34,551 bases of DNA from Desertimonas flava (GCF_003426815.1 NZ_QKYK01000045.1:1-34551), one strand, 5' to 3'; shown: positions 24,969 through 34,551, counted from the stretch's first letter. The notes: generated by a model not told the origin, from the letters alone. Made by a program: numbers and translations.

Positions 24969-27767
24969 ATGCCTGCCGACGAAGCGCCACCGGACGTCGA
25001 CCCCGACGCACCCGATTTCGCCGAGCAGTTCGACCGCGTGTTCGGACCGCCCTCGGACGCCCCGTCGATCGATCAGCTGCTCGCCGCCGCGCCGGCGGCG
25101 AGTACCGAACTGGTACCGGCGTCGACCGCGTCGACCGCGTCGTCTTCGTCGACTTCGTCGACTTCGTCGACCGCGCTCGTCCCGGCGCCACCGCCGTGGA
25201 CCGACCCCGACCCCACGCCGCCGGTCCCCGAGGAGATCGAACGACCCCGTCCGCTCGCCGCCCGCGCCGTGCTCCGGGTGTTGCGCCGACCGTTGCGGTG
25301 GGCCCGTGCGCCCTGGCCGGCCGACCGCATCGTCCGCACGCTGTTCACCGCCGCCACCCTCGCGGTCACCACGTGGGTGATGATGCGGGTGATCCACTTC
25401 AACCCGCTCTACGCCATCGGCGATCGCGTGTCGTGGCTCGGCTGGCTGCGCAACGTGGGCGGCGAGGATCTGATCTTCCTCGACAGCACGCCCGCCGGCG
25501 GCGACATGGGTGCCCACGTCTGGACGCCCGCCTACCTGCGCGACCATCTCATCCCCAACGGACAGCTCAGCGGTTGGAGCATGGACTGGTACGCCGGGCT
25601 GCCCGTCTACCGCTTCTACATGGTCACGCCGGCCCTCGCCATCGTGATGCTCGACTCGTTCCTCCCCTACGGCGTCGCCTTCAAGGTGGTGGCGATGTCG
25701 GGGATGCTGTCCTTGCCGTTCTGCTGCTGGGCGTTCGGGCGGCTCGCCCGCTTCCGCTATCCGATGCCCGAGCTGTTCGCGTTCGCCGGGCTGTGCTTCG
25801 TGCTCAACGAGAGCTACTACCTCCTCGGCGGCAACGTGAAGTCGACCATGGCCGGCGAGTTCTCCTTCTCGATCGCCATCAGCTGCATGATGCTGGGCCT
25901 CGGCCTGCTCATCCGCGGTCTCGAGACCGGCAAGCACATGGCGTGGGCGGCGGCGATGCTGGCGCTGGCGTGTCTCAGTCACGGCATCGTCCTGATCTAC
26001 ACGGCGATCGCGGCGATGGCGATCGTCGCCTGCCGGTCCGGGGCCGATGTGACCGCGATCTTCCAGAAGGCGGCGGGTCCCGTCCGCGACGCGCTCCGTC
26101 AGCGCGCCGTGCGGCGCTTCCTGTACGCCCTCGGCGTCGGCGGACTCGCCGTCGCGCTGTCCGCGTTCTGGGTCGGGCCGTTCCTGTTCAACCACCAGTA
26201 CATGACGGAGACGAAGTACGCCGCCGAGCCGAGCATCATGTACTCGTCGTTCTGGGAGATGCTCTTCGACCAGAAGCTGCCGCTCGACATCGCGATCAAC
26301 ACCCTCGCCGTCGTCGGCGTCGTGCTGGCGGTGGTCCGTCGCCACGTCTACACGGTCGCGATCGGCATCTCGATGGCCGTCGGGATCGCCCTCGTGTACC
26401 TCACCCGGGACAGCCTCCCGCTCATCGGATTGCTGTGGAACCCGCGCGTCCTGCCGTTCGTGTACCTGGTGCGCTACCTCCTGATGATGATCGGCGCGTT
26501 CGAGGTGGTGTCGCTCGCCGCAAACGTGGTGCGCAACCGCCCGGCGCGGACGCCTGCCTCCACGGCTGCCGGCACGATCGGGCTGGCCACGAGCGGGCTG
26601 CTCGTACTGATCGTGATCGGCTTCGCGTACCAGGTGCTCCCGGGCGGCGGGTTCATCACCGACGACGGGGAGCGCGTGTACGCCTGGGGCCCGATCCACG
26701 CGCCGGCCGGCGAGACGAAGGGCACGGAGGGGGAGGGCTGGACGGCGTACAACTTCCGGGGCTACGAGGCCGTCAGCCTCTATCCCGAGTACCACGACCT
26801 GATCCAGACGATGGCCGGTCTCGGCGACGACCCGACGTACGGCTGCGGTCGCGCGCTCTACGAGAACAACAGCGAGCTCAACAAGAAGTACGGCTCGTCG
26901 TTCGCCCTCCAGCTGCTGCCGTTCTGGACCGACGGGTGCATCGGCTCGTCGGAGGGCGTGTACTTCGAGGCGTCGGGCACGACGCCCTACCACTTCCTCA
27001 CCTCGGCGGCGATGTCCGACAAGTCGTCGCACACCGTGCGCCAGCTGCGGTACACCGACAACGACGCCGCCGTCGGGGTGCCGTACCTCCAGGCCCTCGG
27101 TATCCGCTATCTGATGGTGCGCACCGAGGATGCCGTCGCCGAGGCCGCCGAGCAGCCAGAGCTGACCGAGATCGCCACGAGCGGACCGTGGCACATCTAC
27201 CAGGTCGCCGACTCCGACATCGTGGTGCCGCTGACGGTCCAGCCGGTGGTGGTGAACCCGCGCGGTGGCGATCAGCGCGAGCGGCATCTCGAACTGGGCA
27301 CGTCGTGGTTCCAGCACCGCGACGAGTGGGCCGCCCTGCCCGCCGACAGTGGTCCGGCCGAGTGGCAGCGCATCGACGTCGAGGTCGACGAGGATCGCCA
27401 CGTGGACAACCGGGTGGACATCGTGCAGCCGGTGCAGGAGATCGACCCGGTTGCCCTCGACCCCGTGGTGGTGTCCAACGTCGACATCGGCGAGCAGTCG
27501 GTGGAGTTCGACGTCGATCGTCCCGGTGTGCCGATCCTCGTGCGGGTGAGCTACTTCCCCAACTGGACCGTCGAGGGGGCGGACGGCCCCTATCGCGTGG
27601 CGCCGAACTTCATGGTGGTGGTGCCCACCGACACCCACGTGCGGCTCGACTTCGGCCGCTCGACGCTCGACCTCGTCTTCAACGGTGTCACGCTGCTCGG
27701 CATCGTGCTGGCGGTCGTCGCCATCGTGAAGGGTCCCGTGCGCTTCACGCCGCAGCAGCGCAACTGA
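24969..27767 (+). CDS. Giant polytopic GT-C-like membrane protein (6-pyruvoyl-tetrahydropterin-synthase-related family), copy 1
   Basis: 932 residues. A disordered cytoplasmic N-terminus (1-115) includes a Ser/Thr repeat at about 50-69. About ten or more membrane helices follow, starting at 123-143. The first external loop has the acidic motif GGDMGAHVW (177-185) and SGWSMDWYAGLPVYRFY, which resembles the GT-C catalytic loop D/E motif of polyprenol-phosphate-sugar transferases. The last 350 residues form an external domain rich in Trp/Tyr, ending with a final helix. The family name 'PTPS-related' is historical; pterin activity is not expected. Glycosyl transfer outside the membrane is inference. 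It is closely paralogous to the next gene over its whole length. Confidence 0.8.
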   Translation: MPADEAPPDVDPDAPDFAEQFDRVFGPPSDAPSIDQLLAAAPAASTELVPASTASTASSSSTSSTSSTALVPAPPPWTDPDPTPPVPEEIERPRPLAARAVLRVLRRPLRWARAPWPADRIVRTLFTAATLAVTTWVMMRVIHFNPLYAIGDRVSWLGWLRNVGGEDLIFLDSTPAGGDMGAHVWTPAYLRDHLIPNGQLSGWSMDWYAGLPVYRFYMVTPALAIVMLDSFLPYGVAFKVVAMSGMLSLPFCCWAFGRLARFRYPMPELFAFAGLCFVLNESYYLLGGNVKSTMAGEFSFSIAISCMMLGLGLLIRGLETGKHMAWAAAMLALACLSHGIVLIYTAIAAMAIVACRSGADVTAIFQKAAGPVRDALRQRAVRRFLYALGVGGLAVALSAFWVGPFLFNHQYMTETKYAAEPSIMYSSFWEMLFDQKLPLDIAINTLAVVGVVLAVVRRHVYTVAIGISMAVGIALVYLTRDSLPLIGLLWNPRVLPFVYLVRYLLMMIGAFEVVSLAANVVRNRPARTPASTAAGTIGLATSGLLVLIVIGFAYQVLPGGGFITDDGERVYAWGPIHAPAGETKGTEGEGWTAYNFRGYEAVSLYPEYHDLIQTMAGLGDDPTYGCGRALYENNSELNKKYGSSFALQLLPFWTDGCIGSSEGVYFEASGTTPYHFLTSAAMSDKSSHTVRQLRYTDNDAAVGVPYLQALGIRYLMVRTEDAVAEAAEQPELTEIATSGPWHIYQVADSDIVVPLTVQPVVVNPRGGDQRERHLELGTSWFQHRDEWAALPADSGPAEWQRIDVEVDEDRHVDNRVDIVQPVQEIDPVALDPVVVSNVDIGEQSVEFDVDRPGVPILVRVSYFPNWTVEGADGPYRVAPNFMVVVPTDTHVRLDFGRSTLDLVFNGVTLLGIVLAVVAIVKGPVRFTPQQRN
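25121..25174 (+). repeat. Six tandem 9-bp units inside the GT-C copy 1 gene
   Basis: Six consecutive 9-mers begin GTCG: GTCGACCGC, GTCGACCGC, GTCGTCTTC, GTCGACTTC, GTCGACTTC, GTCGACCGC. Read in frame they encode the Ser/Thr/Ala run near residues 51-69. Because the unit is a multiple of three, copy-number change would not break the frame. Confidence 0.85.
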
Positions 27768-27808
27768 CCCTCGGTTCCGCCCCGTGCCTGCAATGATGGA
27801 CGACTGTC

Positions 27809-30800
27809 ATGAACGACGTGCTGTCTGAGCCACGCGCGCCCGCGGACTGGGCCCCACGCAACGATGCCGAGCCCGCCGCGGCGGATGACGCGTGGTTCGC
27901 CCGCGCCGGCCGGCGCATCATCCGCCGGCCTCGCACGTGGGTGCGCAGCCCGTGGCCCGACGACCGCATCATCCGCACCGCGGTGACCGTGGCGACGCTC
28001 GTCGTCACCACGTTCATCATGATGCGCATCGTCCACTTCAACCCGTTCGCCTGGGCGAATCTCGGTGACGACGACCTGATCTTCGACCGGACCACGCCGA
28101 CCGGCGGCGACATGGGCGCCCACGTGTGGGGCCCGGCGTTCCTGCGCGACTACCTGCTCCCCAACGGGCAGCTGTCGGGGTGGAGCATGGACTGGTACTC
28201 GGGGTTCCCGATCTACCGCTTCTACATGCTGATCCCTGCGCTCGCCATCGTCGGGCTCGACGTGTTCCTGCCCTATGGCGTGGCGTTCAAGGTCGTCGCC
28301 GTCTCGGGCCTCGTGACCCTTCCGGCCTGCTGCTGGGCGTTCGGCCGCCTCGCCCGGTTCCGCTATCCGATGCCCGAGCTGTTCGCCTTCGCCGGGCTGT
28401 GCTTCCTGCTCAACGAGAGCTACGACATCTACGGCGGCAACGTGCTGTCGACGATGGCGGGCGAGTTCTCGTTCTCGATCGCCGTCAGCTTCATGATGCT
28501 CGGGCTCGGCACCCTGTGCCGGGCGCTCGACACGGGCAAGTACACCGTGTGGGCGGCGTCGCTCCTGGCGCTCGCCTGCCTCAGTCACGGCATCGTGCTG
28601 ATCTACACGATGCTCGGTGCCCTCATCATCGTCGTGTGCCGGAGCGGCGCGGACCTGTGGCGCTTGTTCACCCGAGTGGTCAGTGGGGTGGTCGCCCAGG
28701 CGTCGGGAGCCGCCGGCGAGGTCGCCCGCCGCGCCAGTCAGCAGACGATCGTCTACCTGCTGCTCATGTCGCCGGCTGCGGTGGCCCTCACCGTGCTTCT
28801 CGCCCAGATGAGCTCGGCGCTCTACGTCTTGACGGCGGTTGTGGTGCTCGCCGCCGTCGTCCTGCTCGTCGTCCTGTGCGTGCAACTCGGCCTGTCGCTG
28901 CCGGAGAACCGCCTTTTCGTCAAGCGGCTCGCCTTCGCCGCCGTGATCGGCGCCCTCACCCTGGCGCTCTCCGCCTTCTGGGTCGGCCCCTTCCTCTTCA
29001 ACCACCAGTACATGACCGACATGAAGTACGCGCCGTACCCGGAGGATGCTCCGGCGGCGTGGGGGTCGTACTGGGAGATGCTGTTCGACCAGAAGCCGGC
29101 CATCGACTTCATCGTCAACTCGCTGGCCATCTTCGGCATGTTCGCCATGGTGCTGCGCCGTCACGTGTACGGCATCGCCCTCGGCCTGACGGTCATCGTG
29201 GCCGGGGCGATGGTCTACCTCGCCCACGACGGGCTGCCGATCATCGGGCTGCTCTGGAACCCGCGCGTCCTGCCCTGGCTCTACCTCACCCGCTACCTGA
29301 TGATGATGGTCGGCGCCGCCGAGCTCGGCGGGTTCCTCGTCAATGCCGTCCGCAACCGCCCGGCCCGCGCCGAGCAGGGGGTCGGTGCCGCGTCGATCAC
29401 GTTCGCGATCGCCGCCCTCGTCGTGCTCGTGATCTTCGGCTGGGTGTACCAGGTGCTCCCGTTCGGCACGCACAAGTCGGTGCAGGACGCGGCCTCGCAG
29501 CAAACGGTGCGCGAGTACGCCTGGGGGCCGGCCAGGGCCCGCACCACCTACAACAACTGGGACCGCGCGCGCGGCTGGACCGCGTACAACTTCCAAGGCT
29601 ACGAGGGCCGCGACTCGTATCCCGAGTACTACGACCTGATGCAGACGATGGCGGGAATCGGCGCCGATCCCGACCTCGGCTGCGGCCGCGCGATGTGGGA
29701 GCGCCTCGACGACAAGAGCGACCGGGCGTACGGCACGTCGATGGCCCTGATGCTGCTGCCGTACTGGACCGACGGCTGCATCGCCTCGTCGGAGGGTCTG
29801 TTCTTCGAGGCGTCGGGCACCACGCCGTACCACTTCATCGCCGTCGACGCGATGTCCACCAATGCCGGCAGCCCGGTCCGCCAGGTTCGCGAGACCATCG
29901 GCGACGCGGCGATCGGTGTGCCGCTCGTCCAGGCCCTCGGGATCAACTACGTGATGGTGGCGACGCCGGAGGCGATCGCCGATGCCGACGCCCAGCCCGA
30001 GCTGACGCCGATCACCACGAGCGGACCGTGGCACATCTACGCCGTCGCTGGGTCCGACCTCGTCGTCCCGCTCGACACCGAGCCGGTCGTCGTCAACGAA
30101 CGGACCGGCGACCAGCGAGAGTGCTGGCTCGAGCTGGGCACGTCGTGGTTCCAGCAACGCAGCGAGTGGGCGGCGCTTCCGGCCGCCGACGGGCCCGACG
30201 AGTGGCAGCGCATCGACGTCGCCGTCGATCCCGCCCGCCAGGAGCCGCAGGGGCAGGGCACCGATGAATGTGGCGACCCGACGTCGTCGACGACGCGGCG
30301 GGTCAACATCGTGCAGCCGGCCTCCGAGTTCCAGGCCCGCCAGCTCGACGAGGTCACCGTCACCAACGTCGTGCAGGAGCAGCAGTCGGTGTCGTTCGAC
30401 GTCGACCAGATCGGTGTCCCGGTCCTCGTCCGCGTCAGCTACTTCCCGAACTGGAACGTCGAGGGTGCCGACGGGCCGTATCGCGTCGCCCCCAACTTCA
30501 TGGTCGTGGTCCCGACATCCGAGCACGTCGAGCTGACGTACGACTCGCGCTCGACGCTCGACTGGGTGTTCTACGGGATGACCATCATCGGTCTGGCGGC
30601 TGCCGTGGTGATCCGCATCCGGGGTTCGGTCCGCTTCCCCCGCCTCGACGGGGCGGCCACCGTCGGGGCCGGCACCCTCGCCGTGACGCCGATGATCCCG
30701 ACCGCCGGTCCGTCGGCGCCTCCGCCGGCCGAGCCCGAGCCAAAGTCCGAGCCCGAGCCTGACCGGCTCCTGAGTTCGCCGCCGCCACCCACACCCCTCC

Positions 30801-30928
30801 CACCGGGCTCCGCCGGCGCCCTCCCCGCCGCTCCCGCACCCCCGCCGCCCATACCTCCTGCCACACCACCTCCCACACCCGACTGGTCGTCGTTCGATCG
30901 TCCCGACGAACCCGACGATTCCCGATGA
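27809..30928 (+). CDS. Giant polytopic GT-C-like membrane protein, copy 2 (paralogue)
   Basis: 1039 residues, collinear with copy 1, including GGDMGAHVW (99-107), SGWSMDWYSGFPIYRFY, the helix series, and the Trp/Tyr-rich external domain ending VSYFPNWNVEGADGPYRVAPNFMVVVP. It differs in three places. It lacks about 75 residues of the disordered N-terminus. It has about 68 extra residues after CRSGAD (about 289-360), with two more hydrophobic segments. And it has a Pro/Glu/Ala-rich cytoplasmic tail of about 100 residues ending DEPDDSR. Start ATG 27809 follows a 41-nt gap with no clear -10; a weak CAATGAT at 27791 is the only candidate. It probably shares transcription with copy 1. Confidence 0.8.
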   Translation: MNDVLSEPRAPADWAPRNDAEPAAADDAWFARAGRRIIRRPRTWVRSPWPDDRIIRTAVTVATLVVTTFIMMRIVHFNPFAWANLGDDDLIFDRTTPTGGDMGAHVWGPAFLRDYLLPNGQLSGWSMDWYSGFPIYRFYMLIPALAIVGLDVFLPYGVAFKVVAVSGLVTLPACCWAFGRLARFRYPMPELFAFAGLCFLLNESYDIYGGNVLSTMAGEFSFSIAVSFMMLGLGTLCRALDTGKYTVWAASLLALACLSHGIVLIYTMLGALIIVVCRSGADLWRLFTRVVSGVVAQASGAAGEVARRASQQTIVYLLLMSPAAVALTVLLAQMSSALYVLTAVVVLAAVVLLVVLCVQLGLSLPENRLFVKRLAFAAVIGALTLALSAFWVGPFLFNHQYMTDMKYAPYPEDAPAAWGSYWEMLFDQKPAIDFIVNSLAIFGMFAMVLRRHVYGIALGLTVIVAGAMVYLAHDGLPIIGLLWNPRVLPWLYLTRYLMMMVGAAELGGFLVNAVRNRPARAEQGVGAASITFAIAALVVLVIFGWVYQVLPFGTHKSVQDAASQQTVREYAWGPARARTTYNNWDRARGWTAYNFQGYEGRDSYPEYYDLMQTMAGIGADPDLGCGRAMWERLDDKSDRAYGTSMALMLLPYWTDGCIASSEGLFFEASGTTPYHFIAVDAMSTNAGSPVRQVRETIGDAAIGVPLVQALGINYVMVATPEAIADADAQPELTPITTSGPWHIYAVAGSDLVVPLDTEPVVVNERTGDQRECWLELGTSWFQQRSEWAALPAADGPDEWQRIDVAVDPARQEPQGQGTDECGDPTSSTTRRVNIVQPASEFQARQLDEVTVTNVVQEQQSVSFDVDQIGVPVLVRVSYFPNWNVEGADGPYRVAPNFMVVVPTSEHVELTYDSRSTLDWVFYGMTIIGLAAAVVIRIRGSVRFPRLDGAATVGAGTLAVTPMIPTAGPSAPPPAEPEPKSEPEPDRLLSSPPPPTPLPPGSAGALPAAPAPPPPIPPATPPPTPDWSSFDRPDEPDDSR

Positions 30929-30966
30929 CACCGGCGCCGACCGGAGCAGTCAGCGGTGGCGCGGGG

Positions 30967-30972
30967 TAGCTT
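30967..30972 (+). promoter_or_regulatory. Leaderless-type -10 for manB
   Basis: TAGCTT lies 10 nt before ATG 30983, the widest spacing in the series. Confidence 0.4.
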
Positions 30973-30982
30973 GTTGGCCGTC

Positions 30983-32335
30983 ATGTCCGTACTCGACGAG
31001 ATCGTCAAGGCGTACGACATCCGTGGCACGTTCCCCGATCAGCTCAACGCCGAGATCGCCCGCGCCCTTGGTGTCGCCTTCGCCCGCCGTGCCGGTGGCA
31101 CCACGTCTGCCGGAGCCATCCTGGTCGCGCGCGACATGCGCCCGTCCGGACCCGAGCTGGTCGATGCGTTCATCGACGGTGTCCGGGCCCAGGGCGTGGA
31201 CGCCATCGAGCTCGGCCTGGCGTCGTCCGACCTCCTCTACTACGCCTCGGGCAGCCGCGACCTGCCCGGTGCGATCTTCACGGCATCGCACAACCCCGCC
31301 GAGTACAACGGCATCAAGTTCTGCCTCGCTGGTGCCAAGCCCGTCGACCTCACCGAGATCAAAGAGATCGCGGACGAGGTGCTCGATGGCCGCGGTCCCG
31401 CTCCGGCGTCGTCGCCCGGCCGGCGGCACAGCGAGAACCTGCTGCCCGACTTCGTCGAGCACGTCGTGTCGTTCGTCGACATCGACAAGCTGCGACCGCG
31501 CCGTGTGGTTGCCGACACCGCCAACGGCATGGGCGGCCTCGTCGTCCCTGCGGTGTTCGAGCGTCTCGGCGTCTTCGATCTCGAGGTGATGTACGGCGAG
31601 CTCGACGGCACGTTCCCGAACCACCCCGCCGACCCGCTGCAGCCCGCCAACCAGACCGACCTGCGGGCTCGCGTCACCGCCGGCAGCTTCGACGTCGGCC
31701 TGGCGTTCGACGGCGATGCCGACCGGGTCTTCGTCGTCGACGAGACCGGGGCCGGCATGAGCGGTTCGACCACCACGGCGATGCTGTCGGTGGCCACCTT
31801 GCGTACGAACCCGGGCGCCACGATCCTCCACAACCTGATCTGCTCCAAGGCCGTGCCCGAGGTGATCCGCGAGCACGGGGGTGTGCCCATCCGCACCCGC
31901 GTCGGCCACTCGTTCATCAAGCAGCGCATGGCGGAGACCGGGGCGGTCTTCGGTGGTGAGCACTCCGCGCACTACTACTTCGCCCGCAACTACGGCGCCG
32001 ACTCCGGCCTCATCGCCACGGTCCAGCTGCTCGGCGAGCTCACCCGTGGTGAGGACGTGCTGTCGAAGGTCCGTGTGCCCTTCGAGCGCTACTCGCAGAG
32101 CGGCGAGATCAACTCGCGCGTCGACGACGTCGAGGCGGTGACGCAACGGGTCAGCCAGGCGCTCAGCAGCGGCAAGCAGGACAACCTCGACGGTCTCACC
32201 GTGGAGTTCCCGACGTGGTGGTTCAACCTGCGCCCGTCGAACACGGAACCACTGCTCCGCCTCAACCTCGAGGCCGAGACCCGCGACGAGTGCGACACGC
32301 GCGTCGCCGAGCTCCTCCTGCTCATCACCAGCTGA
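30983..32335 (+). CDS. manB: Phosphomannomutase/phosphoglucomutase
   Basis: Interconverts mannose-6-phosphate and mannose-1-phosphate, feeding GDP-mannose synthesis. 450 residues of the alpha-D-phosphohexomutase family with all four signatures: the phosphoserine loop TASHNP (100-105, Ser102), the Mg loop DGDADR (243-248), the sugar loop GEHSAHYYF (325-333) and the phosphate loop RPSNTEP (417-423). The GEHSAHYYF form is typical of PMM/PGM of actinobacteria (ManB). ATG 30983 gives the family N-terminus SVLDEIVKAYDIRGTFP. Its product would be used by the ManC-like enzyme at 5628. It is followed by a Trm112-like gene and sahH, as in other actinobacteria. Confidence 0.95.
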   Translation: MSVLDEIVKAYDIRGTFPDQLNAEIARALGVAFARRAGGTTSAGAILVARDMRPSGPELVDAFIDGVRAQGVDAIELGLASSDLLYYASGSRDLPGAIFTASHNPAEYNGIKFCLAGAKPVDLTEIKEIADEVLDGRGPAPASSPGRRHSENLLPDFVEHVVSFVDIDKLRPRRVVADTANGMGGLVVPAVFERLGVFDLEVMYGELDGTFPNHPADPLQPANQTDLRARVTAGSFDVGLAFDGDADRVFVVDETGAGMSGSTTTAMLSVATLRTNPGATILHNLICSKAVPEVIREHGGVPIRTRVGHSFIKQRMAETGAVFGGEHSAHYYFARNYGADSGLIATVQLLGELTRGEDVLSKVRVPFERYSQSGEINSRVDDVEAVTQRVSQALSSGKQDNLDGLTVEFPTWWFNLRPSNTEPLLRLNLEAETRDECDTRVAELLLLITS

Positions 32336-32379
32336 GGACACGTGGCGCCGGGGGCGTTCGCAACCCGGGCCGGTCGCGG

Positions 32380-32385
32380 CAGACT
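32380..32385 (+). promoter_or_regulatory. -10-like hexamer for the Trm112-like gene
   Basis: CAGACT lies 9 nt before ATG 32395. It is one base off TANNNT. Confidence 0.3.
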
Positions 32386-32394
32386 GGTCGGCCT

Positions 32395-32637
32395 ATGGCC
32401 GTCGCTCCGGAACTGCTCGCCCTGCTCGCCTGTCCCGAGGACAAAGGCCCCCTGTACTACCTGGAGGACCTCGAAGTCCTCTACAATCCTCGGTTGCAGC
32501 GGGTGTACAAGGTGCGCGACGGCATTCCGGTGATGCTGGTCGATGAGGCGCAGAGCCTCGAACCCGGTGAGGCCGAGCGGCTCTTCGCTCGCGTCGAAGC
32601 CGAGAGCATTCCACCGACGTTCACCGTTCCCGACTGA
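32395..32637 (+). CDS. Trm112/UPF0434-like small protein lacking zinc-binding cysteines
   Basis: 80 residues. The Trm112 fold is recognisable from [19 protein letters not shown] and the end [15 protein letters not shown], which matches the Y-x-I-x-DGIPVML signature. In classical members four Cys (CPxC...CxxC) bind zinc. Here only one Cys remains: CPED replaces CPxC, and [11 protein letters not shown] stands where the second pair would be. Trm112 proteins act as small activating partners of methyltransferases; the role of this actinobacterial form is unknown. It lies between manB and sahH, 14 nt before the sahH start, and is probably co-transcribed with sahH, the enzyme that removes the by-product of methylation. 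Confidence 0.82.
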   Translation: MAVAPELLALLACPEDKGPLYYLEDLEVLYNPRLQRVYKVRDGIPVMLVDEAQSLEPGEAERLFARVEAESIPPTFTVPD

Positions 32638-32641
32638 GGAG
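32636..32641 (+). promoter_or_regulatory. Shine-Dalgarno GAGGAG for sahH
   Basis: GAGGAG overlaps the Trm112-like stop codon and lies 10 nt before ATG 32652, on the long side for spacing. It shows that sahH, unlike its neighbours, is translated from a leadered or polycistronic mRNA. Confidence 0.55.
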
Positions 32642-32651
32642 TTCCTCACCA

Positions 32652-34151
<1,500 letters not shown>

Positions 34152-34155
34152 GCGT

Positions 34156-34180
34156 TCTGGGCGCGTTCCGTGACGGTCAG
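34156..34180 (+). repeat. Dispersed intergenic repeat, copy after sahH
   Basis: This 25-nt stretch starts TCTGGGCGCG and ends GTGACGGTCAG. It matches 20744-20768 at 22 of 25 positions and the minus-strand copy at 21771-21787 exactly over 17. The right arm of the palindrome seen at 20769 is missing; GTCGCTGTTC (34182-34191), which also flanks the 20744 copy, and then the IS481 end follow. Confidence 0.6.
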
Positions 34181-34191
34181 CGTCGCTGTTC

Positions 34192-34237
34192 TGTCGCGCA
34201 ACATCGGTGACACGTGTGTCGCGGAACATGGGTGACA
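34192..34237. repeat. Paired 21-bp direct repeats at the IS481 end
   Basis: Two copies, 34192-34212 and 34217-34237, both run TGTCGCG-x-AACAT-x-GGTGACA, differ at only two positions and are separated by CGTG. Such TGTCxCGxAACAT ends are usual for actinobacterial IS481-type elements, and the doubling probably gives two transposase-binding sites. The outer edge of the element is likely at or near 34192. Confidence 0.75.
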
Positions 34238-34239
34238 GT

Positions 34240-34551
34240 TCATGACGTTACCCGGCGGGGTTGGCGGGGGCCGCCGCGGCGTTGGCGGCTGGGTTGGTAG
34301 CGGCGGCTGTGGTCGATCTTGAGGTGGCGGACGAGTTCACCGCCGGCGAAGATGGTGGCGTAGAAGGCGTCGACGATCACGATGGCTTCGGTGCCTGCCC
34401 AGCGGACACCGACGTGGATCGCCAGGTCGTTGGCGTAGAGCTTGCCGTCGCGGTCGATGATCACGGTCTGGGCGTCGGGCCGGGGGGCGGGATGCTCAAG
34501 CGGCTCGGCGGCTGGCGTTGATGCCGGCATCGCTCGCCAGCGGCTGATCGG
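34240..34551 (-). mobile_element. IS481-family transposase, C-terminal part (runs off the window)
   Basis: The frame is open from the right window edge (PISRWRAMPAST) to a TGA at 34240-34242, 103 codons. The last part, TVIIDRDGKLYANDLAIHVG followed by VRWAGTEAIVIVD and a basic tail, matches the small C-terminal beta-barrel that follows the DDE core in IS481-type transposases, where a V-D-R-x-G motif begins the domain. The DDE core itself lies outside the window, so the element cannot be called intact. Its stop is only 3 nt from the inner 21-bp end repeat. Confidence 0.72.

Noticed and set aside
25121-25174. CRISPR-like repeat
   Set aside because: The 9-bp units are contiguous with no spacers and lie in frame inside a coding region.
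27590-30931. Open minus-strand frame of 1113 codons antisense to GT-C copy 2, and a similar 903-codon frame at 24927-27638
   Set aside because: High GC makes stop codons rare in the opposite frame. The translations are His/Arg/Gly/Val-rich with no motif, and the plus strand holds clear membrane proteins.
32338-32394. Possible SAH or SAM riboswitch ahead of the Trm112-sahH unit
   Set aside because: Only 59 nt lie between manB and the Trm112-like gene and 14 nt before sahH. I see no recognisable riboswitch core.
34152-34191. Simple intrinsic terminator after sahH
   Set aside because: Only one arm of the palindrome is present; no complementary arm follows before the IS end.

Overview
The window is very GC-rich, compactly coded bacterial DNA, almost certainly from an actinobacterium. 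The family content is diagnostic: DUF3499, DUF5719, an FbiA/CofD F420 enzyme, an actinobacterial-type S-adenosylhomocysteinase, and the manB-Trm112-sahH order. The style (many leaderless-looking starts, dispersed sugar genes, a Hanks kinase beside an ECF sigma factor) suggests an Acidimicrobiia/Ilumatobacter-like lineage. That last placement is inference. Both ends lie in insertion sequences: an IS30-type transposase tail at 1-84, and an IS481-type transposase tail with paired end repeats at 34192-34551.

Layout. Positions 127-7608 hold a surface-glycan segment: GDP-L-fucose synthase (minus strand), three GT4 glycosyltransferases, a His-rich membrane protein, a mannose-1-phosphate guanylyltransferase-like enzyme and a degenerate SDR protein. 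Positions 7619-10384 hold a signalling module: an ECF sigma factor and membrane Ser/Thr kinase operon, divergent from a secreted protein that has an ECF-type promoter. Positions 10392-14654 hold FbiA/CofD, a WbbL-like GT2, GDP-mannose 4,6-dehydratase and a Wzx-like exporter. Positions 14770-20713 hold a small Pro/Lys-patterned protein, a 1161-residue GT2/polytopic membrane protein, DUF5719 and a membrane-anchored thioredoxin. Positions 20772-23798 (minus) hold a DUF559/AbiEi-like protein and FtsH. Positions 23914-34151 hold DUF3499, a CPBP protease, two tandem giant GT-C-like membrane proteins, phosphomannomutase, a Trm112-like protein and SahH.

How they fit together. ManB, ManC, Gmd and Fcl form a full route from mannose-6-phosphate to GDP-L-fucose. 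The GT4, GT2 and GT-C enzymes and the Wzx-like flippase would use and export sugars, so the main theme is a fucose-containing envelope glycan. Interleaved are housekeeping genes (F420, SAH recycling, FtsH) whose neighbourhood resembles the manB/fbiA/wbbL/sahH region known from mycobacteria and streptomycetes.

A recurring regulatory signature is a TANNNT-like hexamer usually 6-10 nt before the start codon with no Shine-Dalgarno, seen at about 14 genes. No gene-free stretch exceeds 300 bases. No tRNA, rRNA, CRISPR array or prophage was seen.
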